Positions 8,309-17,235 of a stretch of 64,000 nt of DNA are shown here, one piece after another. A program made the position numbers and the translations under genes. The stretch covers positions 26,081-90,080 of the forward strand of contig NZ_JAHUXH010000031.1 in NCBI RefSeq assembly GCF_019219825.1, written 5' to 3'. The notes beneath the pieces were generated by a model that worked only from the letters and a program-made list of their open reading frames with translations, was not told where the DNA came from and searched no databases. Positions within the stretch are counted from its first letter, which is position 1, and every line of letters begins with the position of its first letter. The DNA comes from Streptomyces sp. TRM70350 (lineage in GTDB: Bacteria; Actinomycetota; Actinomycetes; Streptomycetales; Streptomycetaceae).

Positions 8309-8956
8309 CTACTTGGGCCGTTTGGTGCCGCCCTGACCCTGCCCCGGGTTGCCGTTGGCGTTCCCCGGACGGTCGTCGAGGGGCGTCGCCGTGGGGGTCG
8401 GAGTCGGAGCCGAGGCGGGCGCGGTCGTGGGCGCCTCGGTGGCGGGGGCAGTGACGGGGGCCTGGGAGACGCCGTCGCCGCCTTTCGAGGAGTCCGGGGT
8501 CGGAGCCGAGACGGGAACGCGGGCGCTCTCCGAGGCGGGCGCGGAGGGCGTGCCGTCGCCGCCGCCCGCTTCCGTACGGGACGGCGTCGCCGCCTCCTCC
8601 GGGTCGTCCGACGTCGAGTTCGTCCGGTCCTGCTTGCCCTGCGTGCCGCCGCCGGAGGACGACCCCGAGAAGGAGAACCCGGCGATCAGCGCCGCCACGG
8701 ACGCCGCGCCCACCGCACCGGCGGCCACCGCCACCCGCCGCTGCCGCCAGGGGCTGGGCTTGCGGCGGGAGCCCCGGTGCCGCGCCGGGGCCGGTACCGT
8801 CGGCAGCTCGCGCGTCTCGTCGTAGGCGTTCTGCCAGCCGTGCGCGGCCGCCGGGTCGGCGTACTCCTCGTAGGCGGGTATCCGCTCCGGCTGCGGCTGC
8901 GGCAGGTACACCTTCGGCGGACCCTGAGGTTCACCCGTTCTGGGGGGCTCTGACAT
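8309..8956 (-). CDS. One-TM protein with Ser/Pro/Thr-rich extracellular tail
   Basis: 215 aa, not recognised. An acidic/proline-rich cytoplasmic N-terminus (MSEPPRTGEPQGPPKVYLPQ) precedes a basic stretch (RHRGSRRKPSPWRQRR) and one transmembrane segment (about residues 79-98). A long low-complexity Ser/Thr/Pro/Ala tail ends in an N/G/Q-rich segment. The topology suggests a membrane-anchored extracytoplasmic tail. ATG 8956 is about 8 nt from a TAGAAT -10-like element (8970-8965) and lacks a ribosome site, so it may be leaderless. No operon partner. Confidence 0.75.
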   Translation of the reverse strand: MSEPPRTGEPQGPPKVYLPQPQPERIPAYEEYADPAAAHGWQNAYDETRELPTVPAPARHRGSRRKPSPWRQRRVAVAAGAVGAASVAALIAGFSFSGSSSGGGTQGKQDRTNSTSDDPEEAATPSRTEAGGGDGTPSAPASESARVPVSAPTPDSSKGGDGVSQAPVTAPATEAPTTAPASAPTPTPTATPLDDRPGNANGNPGQGQGGTKRPK

Positions 8957-9100
8957 GGCCACGCATTCTAGGGACTGGCGTGACGACAGGGACAGCAGCG
9001 GCTTCGGAGGGACAGCGGCGGCATGTGCCCACCCGAACCCGCGTCTCATGTGGCGGAAAGCACGAGCCGTGATGCGTTACGCGGCCGTAAGCTCCCAGAC

Positions 9101-10312
9101 ATGCAGGTGATCCAGTCGACCAAGCTCGCCAACGTCTGTTACGAGATCCGGGGCCCGGTACTCGAAGAGGCGATGCGCCTGGAAGCGGCCGGTCACCGCA
9201 TCCTGAAGCTGAACACCGGCAACCCGGCCGCCTTCGGCTTCGAGTGCCCGCCGGAGATCCTGGAGGACATCCTCCGCAACGTCTCGACGGCCCACGGCTA
9301 CGGCGACGCCAAGGGCCTGCTGGCCGCGCGCCGGGCGGTCGTCATGCACAACCAGACCCTCGGCATCGAGACGGACGTCGAGCACGTCTTCATCGGCAAC
9401 GGTGTCTCCGAGCTGATCACCATGGCGATGCAGGGCCTGCTGGACGACGGCGACGAGGTCCTCGTACCGGCGCCGGACTACCCGCTGTGGACGGCCGCCG
9501 TGTCCCTGTCCGGCGGTACGGCCGTGCACTACCGCTGCGACGAGCAGTCCGACTGGATGCCGGACCTGGCCGACGTCGAACGCAAGGTCACCGACCGCAC
9601 CAAGGCGATCGTGATCATCAACCCGAACAACCCGACCGGCGCGGTCTACGACGAGGCGATGCTCAAGGGCCTGACCGACATCGCCCGCCGCCACAACCTG
9701 CTGGTCTGCTCGGACGAGATCTACGACAAGATCCTGTACGACGGCGCCGAACACATCCCGACCGCGGCCGTCGCCCCCGATCTGCTCACCCTCACTTTCA
9801 ACGGCATGTCGAAGGCGTACCGGGTGGCCGGATACCGGGTCGGGTGGATGTCGATCTCCGGCCCCCGCGCGCACGCCGACTCCTACATCGAGGGCCTGAC
9901 CATCCTGGCGAACATGCGCCTGTGCGCCAACATGCCGGGCCAGCACGGCGTGGTCGCGGCACTCAGCGGACGCCAGTCGATCAACGACCTGGTGCTGCCG
10001 GGCGGCCGCCTGCGGGAGCAGATGGATGTCGCCTACGAGATGCTGACGCGGATCCCGGGCGTGACGTGCGTCCGCCCGAAGGGCGCCCTGTACCTCTTCC
10101 CCCGCCTGGACCCCAACGTCTTCAAGATCAAGGACGACCGGCGGCTGGTCCTCGACCTGCTCCGGCGCGAGAAGATCATGGTCGTGCACGGCACCGGCTT
10201 CAACTGGACGGAGCCGGACCACTTCCGGGTCGTCACGCTGCCGACGGTCGCCGATCTGCGGGACGCGATCGGCCGGATCGGCAGCTTCCTGGACGGCTAC
10301 AGCCAGCACTGA
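9101..10312 (+). CDS. PLP-dependent aminotransferase, AlaA-like (alanine transaminase type)
   Basis: 403 aa, fold-I class I aminotransferase. The PLP lysine is Lys238 in FNGMSKAYRVAGYRVGW. INPNNPTGAVY and SDEIYDKILYDG are the canonical cofactor-binding motifs, and the N-terminal block KLNTGNPAAFGFECP is typical of E. coli AlaA and its actinobacterial relatives. Likely reaction: glutamate + pyruvate to 2-oxoglutarate + alanine. ATG 9101 lies 8 nt after TAAGCT (9088-9093), which could be a -10 box of a leaderless transcript. No ribosome site is visible. Confidence 0.88.
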   Translation: MQVIQSTKLANVCYEIRGPVLEEAMRLEAAGHRILKLNTGNPAAFGFECPPEILEDILRNVSTAHGYGDAKGLLAARRAVVMHNQTLGIETDVEHVFIGNGVSELITMAMQGLLDDGDEVLVPAPDYPLWTAAVSLSGGTAVHYRCDEQSDWMPDLADVERKVTDRTKAIVIINPNNPTGAVYDEAMLKGLTDIARRHNLLVCSDEIYDKILYDGAEHIPTAAVAPDLLTLTFNGMSKAYRVAGYRVGWMSISGPRAHADSYIEGLTILANMRLCANMPGQHGVVAALSGRQSINDLVLPGGRLREQMDVAYEMLTRIPGVTCVRPKGALYLFPRLDPNVFKIKDDRRLVLDLLRREKIMVVHGTGFNWTEPDHFRVVTLPTVADLRDAIGRIGSFLDGYSQH

Positions 10313-10377
10313 CGCTCACGCTGCGTGGGCACCTCCGCCTTATTTGTGAACGGCTCAACTTTAGACGAAATCCAAGC

Positions 10378-10383
10378 TAGGAT
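10378..10383 (+). promoter_or_regulatory. Putative -10 box for the 10413 gene
   Basis: TAGGAT matches the main Streptomyces -10 consensus, in an unusually AT-rich stretch (10340-10383). It is 30 nt before the ATG. No good -35 is present at 17-18 nt, so an activator may be needed. Confidence 0.4.
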
Positions 10384-10412
10384 GGCTTCTGCCAAGCACA
10401 GGAGGCCATCCC

Positions 10413-10829
10413 ATGTACGAGCCGATCCGCGCCAAGTCGGTCCACACGATGGCCGGCACCTCTTCCGACTTCCCCCACCGGTCACGTGAGGAAGAGCTGG
10501 ACATCCAGCTCGCGGGGCACCTCGCGGCACTGCTCGCCGTCACCGACGAGCTGCGCGCGCTGGCCCCGTCCGACGACCTGGACACCGCCGCCGCACGGCT
10601 CGCGGAGCAGGTGGCCCGGCTGCGGGGAGGCCGTACGCCGGCCCGCACCTCGGCGACCGCGACCGCCGCACCACACCTCGCCGCGCTGCACCGGCGGGCC
10701 CATGCCCTCGCCGGGCGCGCGCTGGTCGTCGCCGCGTCCCGGGCGGACACGGCGGCGGCGATCCTGGCGGCCGAGCGGATGGACGCCCACGCGGCGCTGC
10801 TCGAACCGCACGAACTCGCCACGCACTGA
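10413..10829 (+). CDS. Small helical hypothetical protein
   Basis: 138 aa, not recognised. Soluble, alanine-rich and almost entirely helical, with heptad-like patterns (EEELDIQLAGHLAALLAVTD; AAPHLAALHRRAHALAGRAL) and no membrane segment or Cys. AGGAGG lies 6 nt before the ATG, and a TAGGAT box lies 30 nt upstream. Monocistronic, followed by a strong hairpin terminator. The fold looks like a short helical bundle; function unknown. Confidence 0.8.
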   Translation: MYEPIRAKSVHTMAGTSSDFPHRSREEELDIQLAGHLAALLAVTDELRALAPSDDLDTAAARLAEQVARLRGGRTPARTSATATAAPHLAALHRRAHALAGRALVVAASRADTAAAILAAERMDAHAALLEPHELATH

Positions 10830-10854
10830 GCCCTGCCGGGCTCCCTCCGACGGC

Positions 10855-10892
10855 CCCGGTCCGCGCGCACCCGCAGCGACGCGCGGACCGGG
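10855..10892. terminator. 13-bp hairpin between convergent genes
   Basis: CCCGGTCCGCGCG (10855-10867) pairs perfectly with 10880-10892 across a 12-nt loop. It sits between the plus gene ending at 10829 and the minus gene ending at 10943. No U-tract, as usual in Streptomyces. Confidence 0.75.
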
Positions 10893-10942
10893 TGCCACAC
10901 ACCACCTCCCTGATCACCACGGAGCCCTGGGCGACTCCCGGC

Positions 10943-11119
10943 TCATCCGACGAGGTGGTCGAAGAACGGCACCGCGACACCGAAGGCGGCGGCCCCCGTG
11001 AGGACCGCCTGGGCCGGAGCGGCTCCGCCGAGAGCGCCGAGCACTCCCGCGCCGACCCCGACCAGTACTCCCATCAGCAGGACCAGCGCCGCGCGCAGGG
11101 ACAGCAACGGACTTTTCAC
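10943..11119 (-). CDS. Small two-TM membrane protein
   Basis: 58 aa from GTG 11119, chosen for AAGGAG 5 nt upstream; an ATG at 11143 is possible but has no such site. The product is nearly all hydrophobic: LRAALVLLMGVLVGVGAGVL, a short turn, then AVLTGAAAFGVAVPFF. Two hairpin-forming membrane helices are expected. Function unknown. Divergent from the HTH/coiled-coil gene across an operator-like dyad. Confidence 0.7.
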   Translation of the reverse strand: MKSPLLSLRAALVLLMGVLVGVGAGVLGALGGAAPAQAVLTGAAAFGVAVPFFDHLVG

Positions 11120-11192
11120 TCCGGCTCCTTCGGCCGTCGACAACAGCGTGCGTCACGCCGTTCCTCCGCCTTCACCCTCGCGGTGACGCACG

Positions 11193-11238
11193 GTGTTGCG
11201 GAACGGAAACGGTCACCGTTTCCCGCGATCGGCAACAC
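11193..11238. promoter_or_regulatory. Nested inverted repeats in a divergent promoter region
   Basis: A 19-nt perfect palindrome, GGAAACGGT-C-ACCGTTTCC (11205-11223), is embedded inside an outer inverted repeat GTGTTGC (11193-11199) / GCAACAC (11232-11238). It lies between the small membrane protein (minus) and the HTH protein (plus), which may bind it autogenously. Confidence 0.6.
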
Positions 11239-11321
11239 AAGTCTTCGCCGAATCGAGGTCGGCGCCCCCTGTGAGCGGCCACAGTTGGAGGTACGAGTAA
11301 ACGCTGGCGCGAGGAGGGCAT

Positions 11322-12518
11322 GTGCGCGGTGACGATCGCTGGGCGGGCGGCGACGGGGGCCGGGAAACGCCGTTCGAGGACGTGGAGGACGTCGCCGGGC
11401 TCGGTCCCCTCCCGGACGGTCTCCAGCCCGAAGTCCGTGACTTCGTCCGCGCGTTGCGCGGCCTGTTCAAAGCGACGGGGAAATCCCTCCGGCAGTTCGC
11501 CGCGTACCACCACATCAGCCCGCCGTCCGTCTCCCGGTATCTCAGCGGCAAGCGCCTCCCGGACAAGAACTTCATCGACGCCCTGCTGAAGTCCGCCTGC
11601 AAGGCGCACGGCGTCGACATCAGCCCCGATGTGCAGGCCTACGCCTACCGCCTGCACCGTGAGGCGCTGCTCGCCCAGCAGCCGGGCCGCTACCGGCTGC
11701 AGATGGCCAGCGACAAACTGGAGGAGGCGATTCTCGCGAGGGAGCAGGCCGAACTCCAGATCCGGGACCTGACGCTCAGTGTTTCCGACCAGAAACGCGA
11801 ACTGAACCGATTGGAGCGGCAGCAGCGCGAGATCGCGCGCAGTGCGGCCGAGGAGCGGGGGCGTACGGCCGCGCAGATCGAGGTCTATCGCGGTCGGCAA
11901 CGGGACCTGGAGGCTCAGTGCCATGAGCTGCGCGGGGAGATCGACCGGCTGGAAGCGGAACTCGAGCAGGCCGAGCGTGACCGTGACGACGCGCGGGCCC
12001 GCTGCGCGAAGCTGGAGCGGAAGCTGGCCAGTACCGAGGAGGACGCGGAGCGCGAGGAGCTGGAGGAAAGGGTCGAGGAGGTACGGCAGGAGATGGCCGG
12101 CGCCGCCGGGATCGCGCAGGAGCGCCTCCTGGAACTCCAGCGCGCGGCCCGGGAGGCGGAAATCCTGCGCGACCAGGCGACTCGTGAGGCACAGGCCAAG
12201 CTGGAGCGGGCCGACGCCGTCTACGAGGAGACCCGCGCCAAGGCCGCCCAGGCCGCCGCCGACTTCGAGACCAGCTTCGCCAAGCGCCGCGAACAGACCG
12301 AACGTGACCTGCTGGCCCGTCAGGCCAGGGCCGAGAAACACCTCGCCGAGATCGAGGACCGCGCCGAGCAGCTGCGCCTGGAGGCCCAGACGCTCGTGAA
12401 GGACGCGGAGCGTCGTGCACGCGAGACGGTGGAAGCCGCCCGGCGCCAGGACGGTGCCCTCGCGAGCAGAAAGGACAGGCCCATCAAACAGCTGTACGTA
12501 CCGCCACGCACGACGTAG
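11322..12518 (+). CDS. Helix-turn-helix protein with long coiled coil
   Basis: 398 aa from GTG 11322 (GAGGAGG upstream). Residues about 40-90 form an XRE-like HTH (GKSLRQFAAYHHISPPSVSR, YLSGKRLPD). Residues about 130-380 are an almost continuous charged coiled coil rich in E, R, A and Q, with regular heptads. The tail is basic. Such HTH-plus-coiled-coil proteins are common in Streptomyces, but I cannot name a characterised member. It could act as a nucleoid- or filament-forming DNA binder. It lies 98 nt upstream of the TelA operon, same strand, and may be its regulator or first gene. Confidence 0.82.
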   Translation: MRGDDRWAGGDGGRETPFEDVEDVAGLGPLPDGLQPEVRDFVRALRGLFKATGKSLRQFAAYHHISPPSVSRYLSGKRLPDKNFIDALLKSACKAHGVDISPDVQAYAYRLHREALLAQQPGRYRLQMASDKLEEAILAREQAELQIRDLTLSVSDQKRELNRLERQQREIARSAAEERGRTAAQIEVYRGRQRDLEAQCHELRGEIDRLEAELEQAERDRDDARARCAKLERKLASTEEDAEREELEERVEEVRQEMAGAAGIAQERLLELQRAAREAEILRDQATREAQAKLERADAVYEETRAKAAQAAADFETSFAKRREQTERDLLARQARAEKHLAEIEDRAEQLRLEAQTLVKDAERRARETVEAARRQDGALASRKDRPIKQLYVPPRTT

Positions 12519-12616
12519 CGGAATCCCTGGCTCCTGTTGCATACCGGGATCCGTCCGCCACCTCCCGTTCACCCCAGGACACGGGGAACGTCGGGTTCCG
12601 GGAGCACGCTCCGGGC

Positions 12617-13711
12617 GTGAGACGAATCACAGGTATTGTCCTCGCGGTGTTGCTGATCGGCGGCGTGGTGGCGGCCGTCGTGGTGGGCCGGGACAACGGG
12701 GAGCAGAGCGCGGCAACGAAGACCGTGCGTGGCGTGGTCGGGTCGGAGAAGGCGGAGTTCTTCGCCGATCCACAGGTGGTGGACGCCCTTGCCGCCCAGG
12801 GCTACACCGTGCGGGCGGAGTCGTCCGGGTCGTGGGCCATGGAGGAGCTGGACCTGAAGGGCCACGACTTCGCCTTCCCGTCCAGCAAGGCGCCCGCCGA
12901 CGCGCTCGCCGCGAAGCACCGGGCACAGCAGCCGCTGCCGCGCCCCTTCTACTCGCCCCTCGTCGTCGTCGCCCACCGCAACGCCGCCGAGGTGCTGGAG
13001 GCGAACGGACTCGCCACGCTGGACGCGCCCCACCGCGGCACCCTGAAGATGAGCGCCTATCTCGACGCCGCCCGGGACGACCGCAGCTGGCAGCAGCTCG
13101 AGGGTGCCGAGAAGTACGGGGAGCTGAGCGGGACGCTCTACATCGCCAGTACCGATCCCCTCACCTCCAACTCCGGCGCCCTCTACCTGGCCGCCGCCTC
13201 CTACGTCCACAACGGCGGCAAGGTCGTGGCGGGCGACGCCGACGTCGAGCGCACCGCGCCGCTGCTGCGCAAGCTGGTCACGGTGCAGGGCGCCCAGCAG
13301 TCCAGCTCGGACGGTCCCTTCCGGGACTTCATCAGCGGCGCCGGCAACCCGCTGGTCCTCGTCTACGAGTCGCAGGTCGCCGCCCTGCTCGCCCAGGGGC
13401 AGGGCATCGACGACCTCACCGTCCTCTACCCGGACACCACCGCCACCAGCGACCACACCGTCGTGCCGCTGACCGACGAGGGCCGCGAACTCGGCCACCT
13501 GCTGGCCACCGACCCGGCATTGCGCGAGCTGGCCGTCCGGCACGGGTTCCGCCCGCAGGGCGCCACCGCCGAGTTCACCGCGGCCACCGCCGACCGCACC
13601 GACTACCTCAACCAGAAGCTGACCGGCGTACGGCAGGCGCCCGTGCCCACCTACGAGGTGCTGCACGAGATGGCGCGCCGGGCGCGCGGACAGGGGGGAT
13701 CAGCCCGATGA
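12617..13711 (+). CDS. Membrane-anchored solute-binding-like protein of the TelA operon
   Basis: 364 aa from GTG 12617. One N-terminal membrane anchor (ITGIVLAVLLIGGVVAAVVVG) is followed by an extracytoplasmic type II periplasmic-binding-like domain. Typical elements are the repeated VVGSEKAEFFADPQVVDAL start, a TSNSGALYLAAASY segment and an LVYESQ segment near the hinge. There is no ABC transporter beside it, so it may sense rather than import. Its stop overlaps the TelA start (ATGA). It is distantly similar in layout to the first half of the protein encoded two genes downstream, suggesting an ancient duplication. Confidence 0.78.
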   Translation: MRRITGIVLAVLLIGGVVAAVVVGRDNGEQSAATKTVRGVVGSEKAEFFADPQVVDALAAQGYTVRAESSGSWAMEELDLKGHDFAFPSSKAPADALAAKHRAQQPLPRPFYSPLVVVAHRNAAEVLEANGLATLDAPHRGTLKMSAYLDAARDDRSWQQLEGAEKYGELSGTLYIASTDPLTSNSGALYLAAASYVHNGGKVVAGDADVERTAPLLRKLVTVQGAQQSSSDGPFRDFISGAGNPLVLVYESQVAALLAQGQGIDDLTVLYPDTTATSDHTVVPLTDEGRELGHLLATDPALRELAVRHGFRPQGATAEFTAATADRTDYLNQKLTGVRQAPVPTYEVLHEMARRARGQGGSAR

Positions 13712-14919
13712 GCGACTACGACCTCGGCCACAGCGCCGACCAGAACACCAGCGCCGGCCGCGACGACTCCTTCACCCTCACCCCGCCCGAGCCCGTCTCC
13801 CCGGTGCCGCGCGAGAAGGCGGGCGGACTCGTCCCCGTCGACGAAGGCGTCCGGACGGACATGGCCCGCAAGGCCGCCGAGTACGTCGCCGGACTCGCCG
13901 CCCTCGACGCCCGCTCCCCCGAGTTCGCCGGCAAGGTCGGCGAGATCACCGCGCTGGGCGCCGGGGAGATGCGCACCGCGGCCGCGCAGTCCAACCGCAT
14001 GCTGGAGCGGACCGTGCGCAGCCTGCCCAGCAAGGGCGGTGACGCCCAGGCGCGGGTCGCCGGGTCGCTGGTGGAGCTGCGGCGGGTCGTCGAGGACCTC
14101 GACCCGCGCGACCTGCCCGCCGCCAAGGGACGCCGGTTCCTGTCCCGGCTGCCCGGCGGGAACAAGCTGCGTGACCACGTCGCCAAGTACGCCTCCGCGC
14201 AGGGCACGTTGAACAGGATCGTGGGGTCGCTGCGCGGCGGGCAGGACGAACTGCGCCGCGACAACGCCGCGTTGCAGACCGAGCGGGTCCGGCTGTGGGA
14301 GACCATGGGCAAGCTCCAGGAGTACGTGGTGCTGGCCGAGGCCCTGGACCGGTCTGTCGAGGAGCACATCCGCGGGGTCACCGACCCTCAGCAGGCCGAC
14401 ACCCTGCGCGCCGACGTGCTCTTCCCCGTCCGGCAGAAGCACCAGGACCTGCTCACCCAGCTCGCGGTGTGCGCCCAGGGCTACCTCGCCATGGATGTCG
14501 TACGCCGCAACAACGAGGAGCTGATCAAGGGCGTCGACCGGGCCGCCACGACCACCGTCTCGGCGCTGCGCATCTCCGTCATGCTGGCCTCCGCCCTGGA
14601 CCACCAGAAGAAGGTCGTCGACCAGGTCAACGCCCTGCGCGGCACCACCGAGGACCTGATCCGGGGCAACGCGGAGATGCTGGCGACGCAGTCCGGCGAG
14701 ATCCAGCGAATCGCCGCGGACCCGGCGGTCGGCGCGGAGACCCTGCGGGCCGCCTTCCAGCAGATCTACCGCACGCTCGACACCATCGACACCTACAAGG
14801 CGCAGGCCACCGAGGCGATGGCCGCCACCGTCGAGTCGCTGACGAACGAACTCCACAACGCCAGTGCCTACCTGGAGCGCAGTCGCTCGCAGGGCACCCT
14901 GGAAGGAGGCCGGACATGA
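13708..14919 (+). CDS. TelA/KlaA-family toxic anion resistance protein
   Basis: 403 aa. The body (about residues 45-395) is the all-helical TelA domain. Key blocks are LPGGNKLRDHVAKYASAQGT, LFPVRQKHQDLLTQLAVCAQ, and the C-terminal helix run ending in SLTNELHNASAYLERS. TelA is linked to tellurite and other stress resistance, and comparative genomics of the Ter systems places it with membrane and vWA partners; its biochemistry is unresolved. It is cytoplasmic here, between two extracytoplasmic solute-binding-like proteins, with ATGA overlaps on both sides, so equimolar expression is likely. Confidence 0.88.
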   Translation: MSDYDLGHSADQNTSAGRDDSFTLTPPEPVSPVPREKAGGLVPVDEGVRTDMARKAAEYVAGLAALDARSPEFAGKVGEITALGAGEMRTAAAQSNRMLERTVRSLPSKGGDAQARVAGSLVELRRVVEDLDPRDLPAAKGRRFLSRLPGGNKLRDHVAKYASAQGTLNRIVGSLRGGQDELRRDNAALQTERVRLWETMGKLQEYVVLAEALDRSVEEHIRGVTDPQQADTLRADVLFPVRQKHQDLLTQLAVCAQGYLAMDVVRRNNEELIKGVDRAATTTVSALRISVMLASALDHQKKVVDQVNALRGTTEDLIRGNAEMLATQSGEIQRIAADPAVGAETLRAAFQQIYRTLDTIDTYKAQATEAMAATVESLTNELHNASAYLERSRSQGTLEGGRT

Positions 14920-16457
14920 GACGCCGGATCGCCGCCCTCACCCTCGCCGCCCTCACCCTGCTCACCGCCTGCACCACCGGGCAGGACACCCCCGACGACG
15001 ATCCCACCGCCTACACTCCCGGCACCCTGCGCGTCCTCGCCTCCAGCGAGCTCAGCGACATGTCGCCGGTCCTGGACCAGGTCCGCGAGCAGACCGGCAT
15101 CACCGTCCGGCCCACCTACATGGGCACCCTCGACGCCGTCGACCTGCTGGCGGGGGGCAAGGCGGACCAGGCGTACGACGCGGTGTGGCTGGCCTCCAAC
15201 GACTATCTGCGGCTGCGTCCCGAGGCCCGCGAGAAGGTCGTCTCGGAGACGCCGATCATGTCGAGCCCGGTCGCGATCGGCGTCAAGCCGGCCACCGTCC
15301 GGGCCCTCGGCTGGACCCCCGAGGACGTCACCTGGTCCCAGATCGAAAAGGCCGTCCGGGACGGCGAGCTGACGTACGGCATGACCGACCCGACCCGCTC
15401 CAACTCCGGCTACTCCACCCTGGTCTCCGTCGCCTCGGCCCTCTCCGGCGCCCAGGCCGCGCTCACCGACGCGGATGTGCGCAAGGCGACTCCGCGGCTG
15501 CGGGAGTTCTTCCAGGGGCAGAAGCTGACCTCGGGCTCGTCGGGCTGGCTGGCGAGCGCGTACACCCGGCGCGGCAACGTCGACGCGCTGCTCAACTACG
15601 AGTCGGTGCTGAAGAGCATCCCGGACCTGACGGTGATCCGCCCCAAGGACGGTGTGGTCACCGCCGACTACCCGCTCTCCTCCCTCGCCTCCGCCAGTGC
15701 CACCGCCCGCGAGGACGTGCGCCGCCTCGCCGAGGCCCTGCGCGGCCCGGAGATCCAGCGCGCGATCACCGACCGCACGCACCGCCGCCCGGTCGTCGCC
15801 TCCGTCACCCCCGCACCGGGCCTGGAGACCACCCGGCGACGCGAACTGCCCTTCCCGGGCAGCCGTTCCGTCGCCGACGGGCTGCTCGACTCGTACGAGA
15901 ACGAACTGCGCCGCCCCTCGCGCACGGTGTACGTCCTGGACACCTCCGGCTCCATGGAGGGCGACCGGCTGGCCCGGCTGAAGTCGGCGCTCACCGGACT
16001 GACCGGGGACTTCCGGGACCGTGAGGAGGTCACGCTGATGCCGTTCGGGTCGGACGTGAAGAGCGTGCGCACCCATGTCGTGGACCCCGCGGACCCGAAG
16101 ACCGGCCTCGACGGCATCCGCCGCGACACCCGGGCGCTGAAGGCCGAGGGCGACACGGCGATCTACACCTCGCTGCAGAAGGCGTACGAGCATCTGGGCG
16201 CCGACGAGGAGACGTTCACGTCGATCGTGCTGATGACGGACGGCGAGAACACCGTCGGCGCGAGCCCCTGGACCTTCGAGGCGTTCCACGACTCGCTCAC
16301 CGGCGAGCAGCGCGACATCCCCGTCTTCCCGATCCTGTTCGGCGACTCCGACCGCTCCGAGCTGGAACGCATCGCCGAGCTGACCGGCGGCCGTCTCTTC
16401 GACGCCCAGCAGGGCTCCCTGGACGGCGCCTTCGAGGAGATCCGTGGCTACCAGTAG
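14916..16457 (+). CDS. Lipoprotein with solute-binding domain fused to a vWA domain
   Basis: 513 aa. The signal peptide ends in lipobox LLTACTTG (Cys19). Residues about 40-310 resemble a type II solute-binding protein (GTLRVLASSELSDMSPVLDQ; TRSNSGYSTLVSVASALSGA). Residues about 335-510 are a von Willebrand A domain with an intact MIDAS: DTSGS (Asp342, Ser344, Ser346), a Thr in EGDTAIYTSLQ, and MTDGE. It should sit on the outer face of the membrane and bind a protein partner through the metal site. Coupled by ATGA to telA and overlapping the next gene by 14 nt. Confidence 0.87.
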   Translation: MRRRIAALTLAALTLLTACTTGQDTPDDDPTAYTPGTLRVLASSELSDMSPVLDQVREQTGITVRPTYMGTLDAVDLLAGGKADQAYDAVWLASNDYLRLRPEAREKVVSETPIMSSPVAIGVKPATVRALGWTPEDVTWSQIEKAVRDGELTYGMTDPTRSNSGYSTLVSVASALSGAQAALTDADVRKATPRLREFFQGQKLTSGSSGWLASAYTRRGNVDALLNYESVLKSIPDLTVIRPKDGVVTADYPLSSLASASATAREDVRRLAEALRGPEIQRAITDRTHRRPVVASVTPAPGLETTRRRELPFPGSRSVADGLLDSYENELRRPSRTVYVLDTSGSMEGDRLARLKSALTGLTGDFRDREEVTLMPFGSDVKSVRTHVVDPADPKTGLDGIRRDTRALKAEGDTAIYTSLQKAYEHLGADEETFTSIVLMTDGENTVGASPWTFEAFHDSLTGEQRDIPVFPILFGDSDRSELERIAELTGGRLFDAQQGSLDGAFEEIRGYQ

Positions 16458-17046
16458 GGCACTGACGTACCTGGAGTCCCGCAAGAACCTCACCGGCTGC
16501 GTCTGCGGGCTGCTCGGGCTCGTGCTGACGTTCACCGGGGTGGCGGGCCCGTACTGGCCGGTCGTCGTCGCCGGTCTGTACGGGGCGGGCGCGCTGATCG
16601 CACCGCCGGAACGGCCGACGCTGCCCGACTTCCCGGATCCGTCCGCCCAACTGGACGAACTGCGGGGCGACTTCGAGCGGCTCGGCGCCTACCTCGCGGA
16701 CGTCGAGCTGCCGCCCGCCGCCTCCGGGCGCCTCGCCGAACTCACCGAGCTGCTGGCCGCGCTGCTGCAGCCGGGCTGGGTCGCCGAGGTGCTGGCCCGG
16801 GACCCCGAGGGCGTGCACGCGCTGTCGCGGGCGGTGCGGCAGGACATACCCGAGGCCGTCGACGCCTTCGTACGCACCCGGTGGTGGCACCGGATGACGC
16901 CGGGGCAGGAGCCACCGGAGCGGCATCTGGAGCGGCAGCTGGCGCTGCTGCACGAGGAGGCGGAACGCCTGGCGGCGGACCTCAGGGAGACGGAGGCCAG
17001 ACGGCAGGAGTCCCACACCCGCTACTTGGAGGACCGCTCTCAGTAG
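16444..17046 (+). CDS. Two-TM protein, last gene of the TelA operon
   Basis: 200 aa from GTG 16444, inside the end of the vWA gene. Two membrane helices near residues 17-55 (LTGCVCGLLGLVLTFTGVAG; WPVVVAGLYGAGALI) precede a cytoplasmic helical region whose last 45 residues are a charged coiled coil (RQLALLHEEAERLAADLRE). I recall similar proteins beside vWA genes in actinomycetes, but they have no assigned function. It is a candidate membrane platform linking cytoplasmic TelA to the external binding proteins. Confidence 0.75.
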   Translation: MATSRALTYLESRKNLTGCVCGLLGLVLTFTGVAGPYWPVVVAGLYGAGALIAPPERPTLPDFPDPSAQLDELRGDFERLGAYLADVELPPAASGRLAELTELLAALLQPGWVAEVLARDPEGVHALSRAVRQDIPEAVDAFVRTRWWHRMTPGQEPPERHLERQLALLHEEAERLAADLRETEARRQESHTRYLEDRSQ

Positions 17047-17055
17047 CTGACCTGA

Positions 17056-17077
17056 AGGGGCGCGGGGAACTGCGCGA
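17056..17077. repeat. Interspersed repeat core, copy 2, intergenic
   Basis: Exact second copy of the 22-nt block found inside the sugar-kinase gene (3384-3405). The gap 17047-17235 otherwise holds an imperfect long dyad, CCGCGGCCGAC near 17158 against GGCCGCGG near 17208, which may terminate pckG or the TelA operon. Confidence 0.8.
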
Positions 17078-17235
17078 ACAACCAGGCACAACCCGCACCC
17101 GCCGACGCACAACAGCCACCCGAGCTATTGGGCGGCACCCCCGCCGCACGGAGTGAACCGCGGCCGACCGTGACGATGTAGCTGGTCAGGGCACAGTCGG
17201 TTCAGCCGGCCGCGGAGTCTCAGTGACGGGACGAC

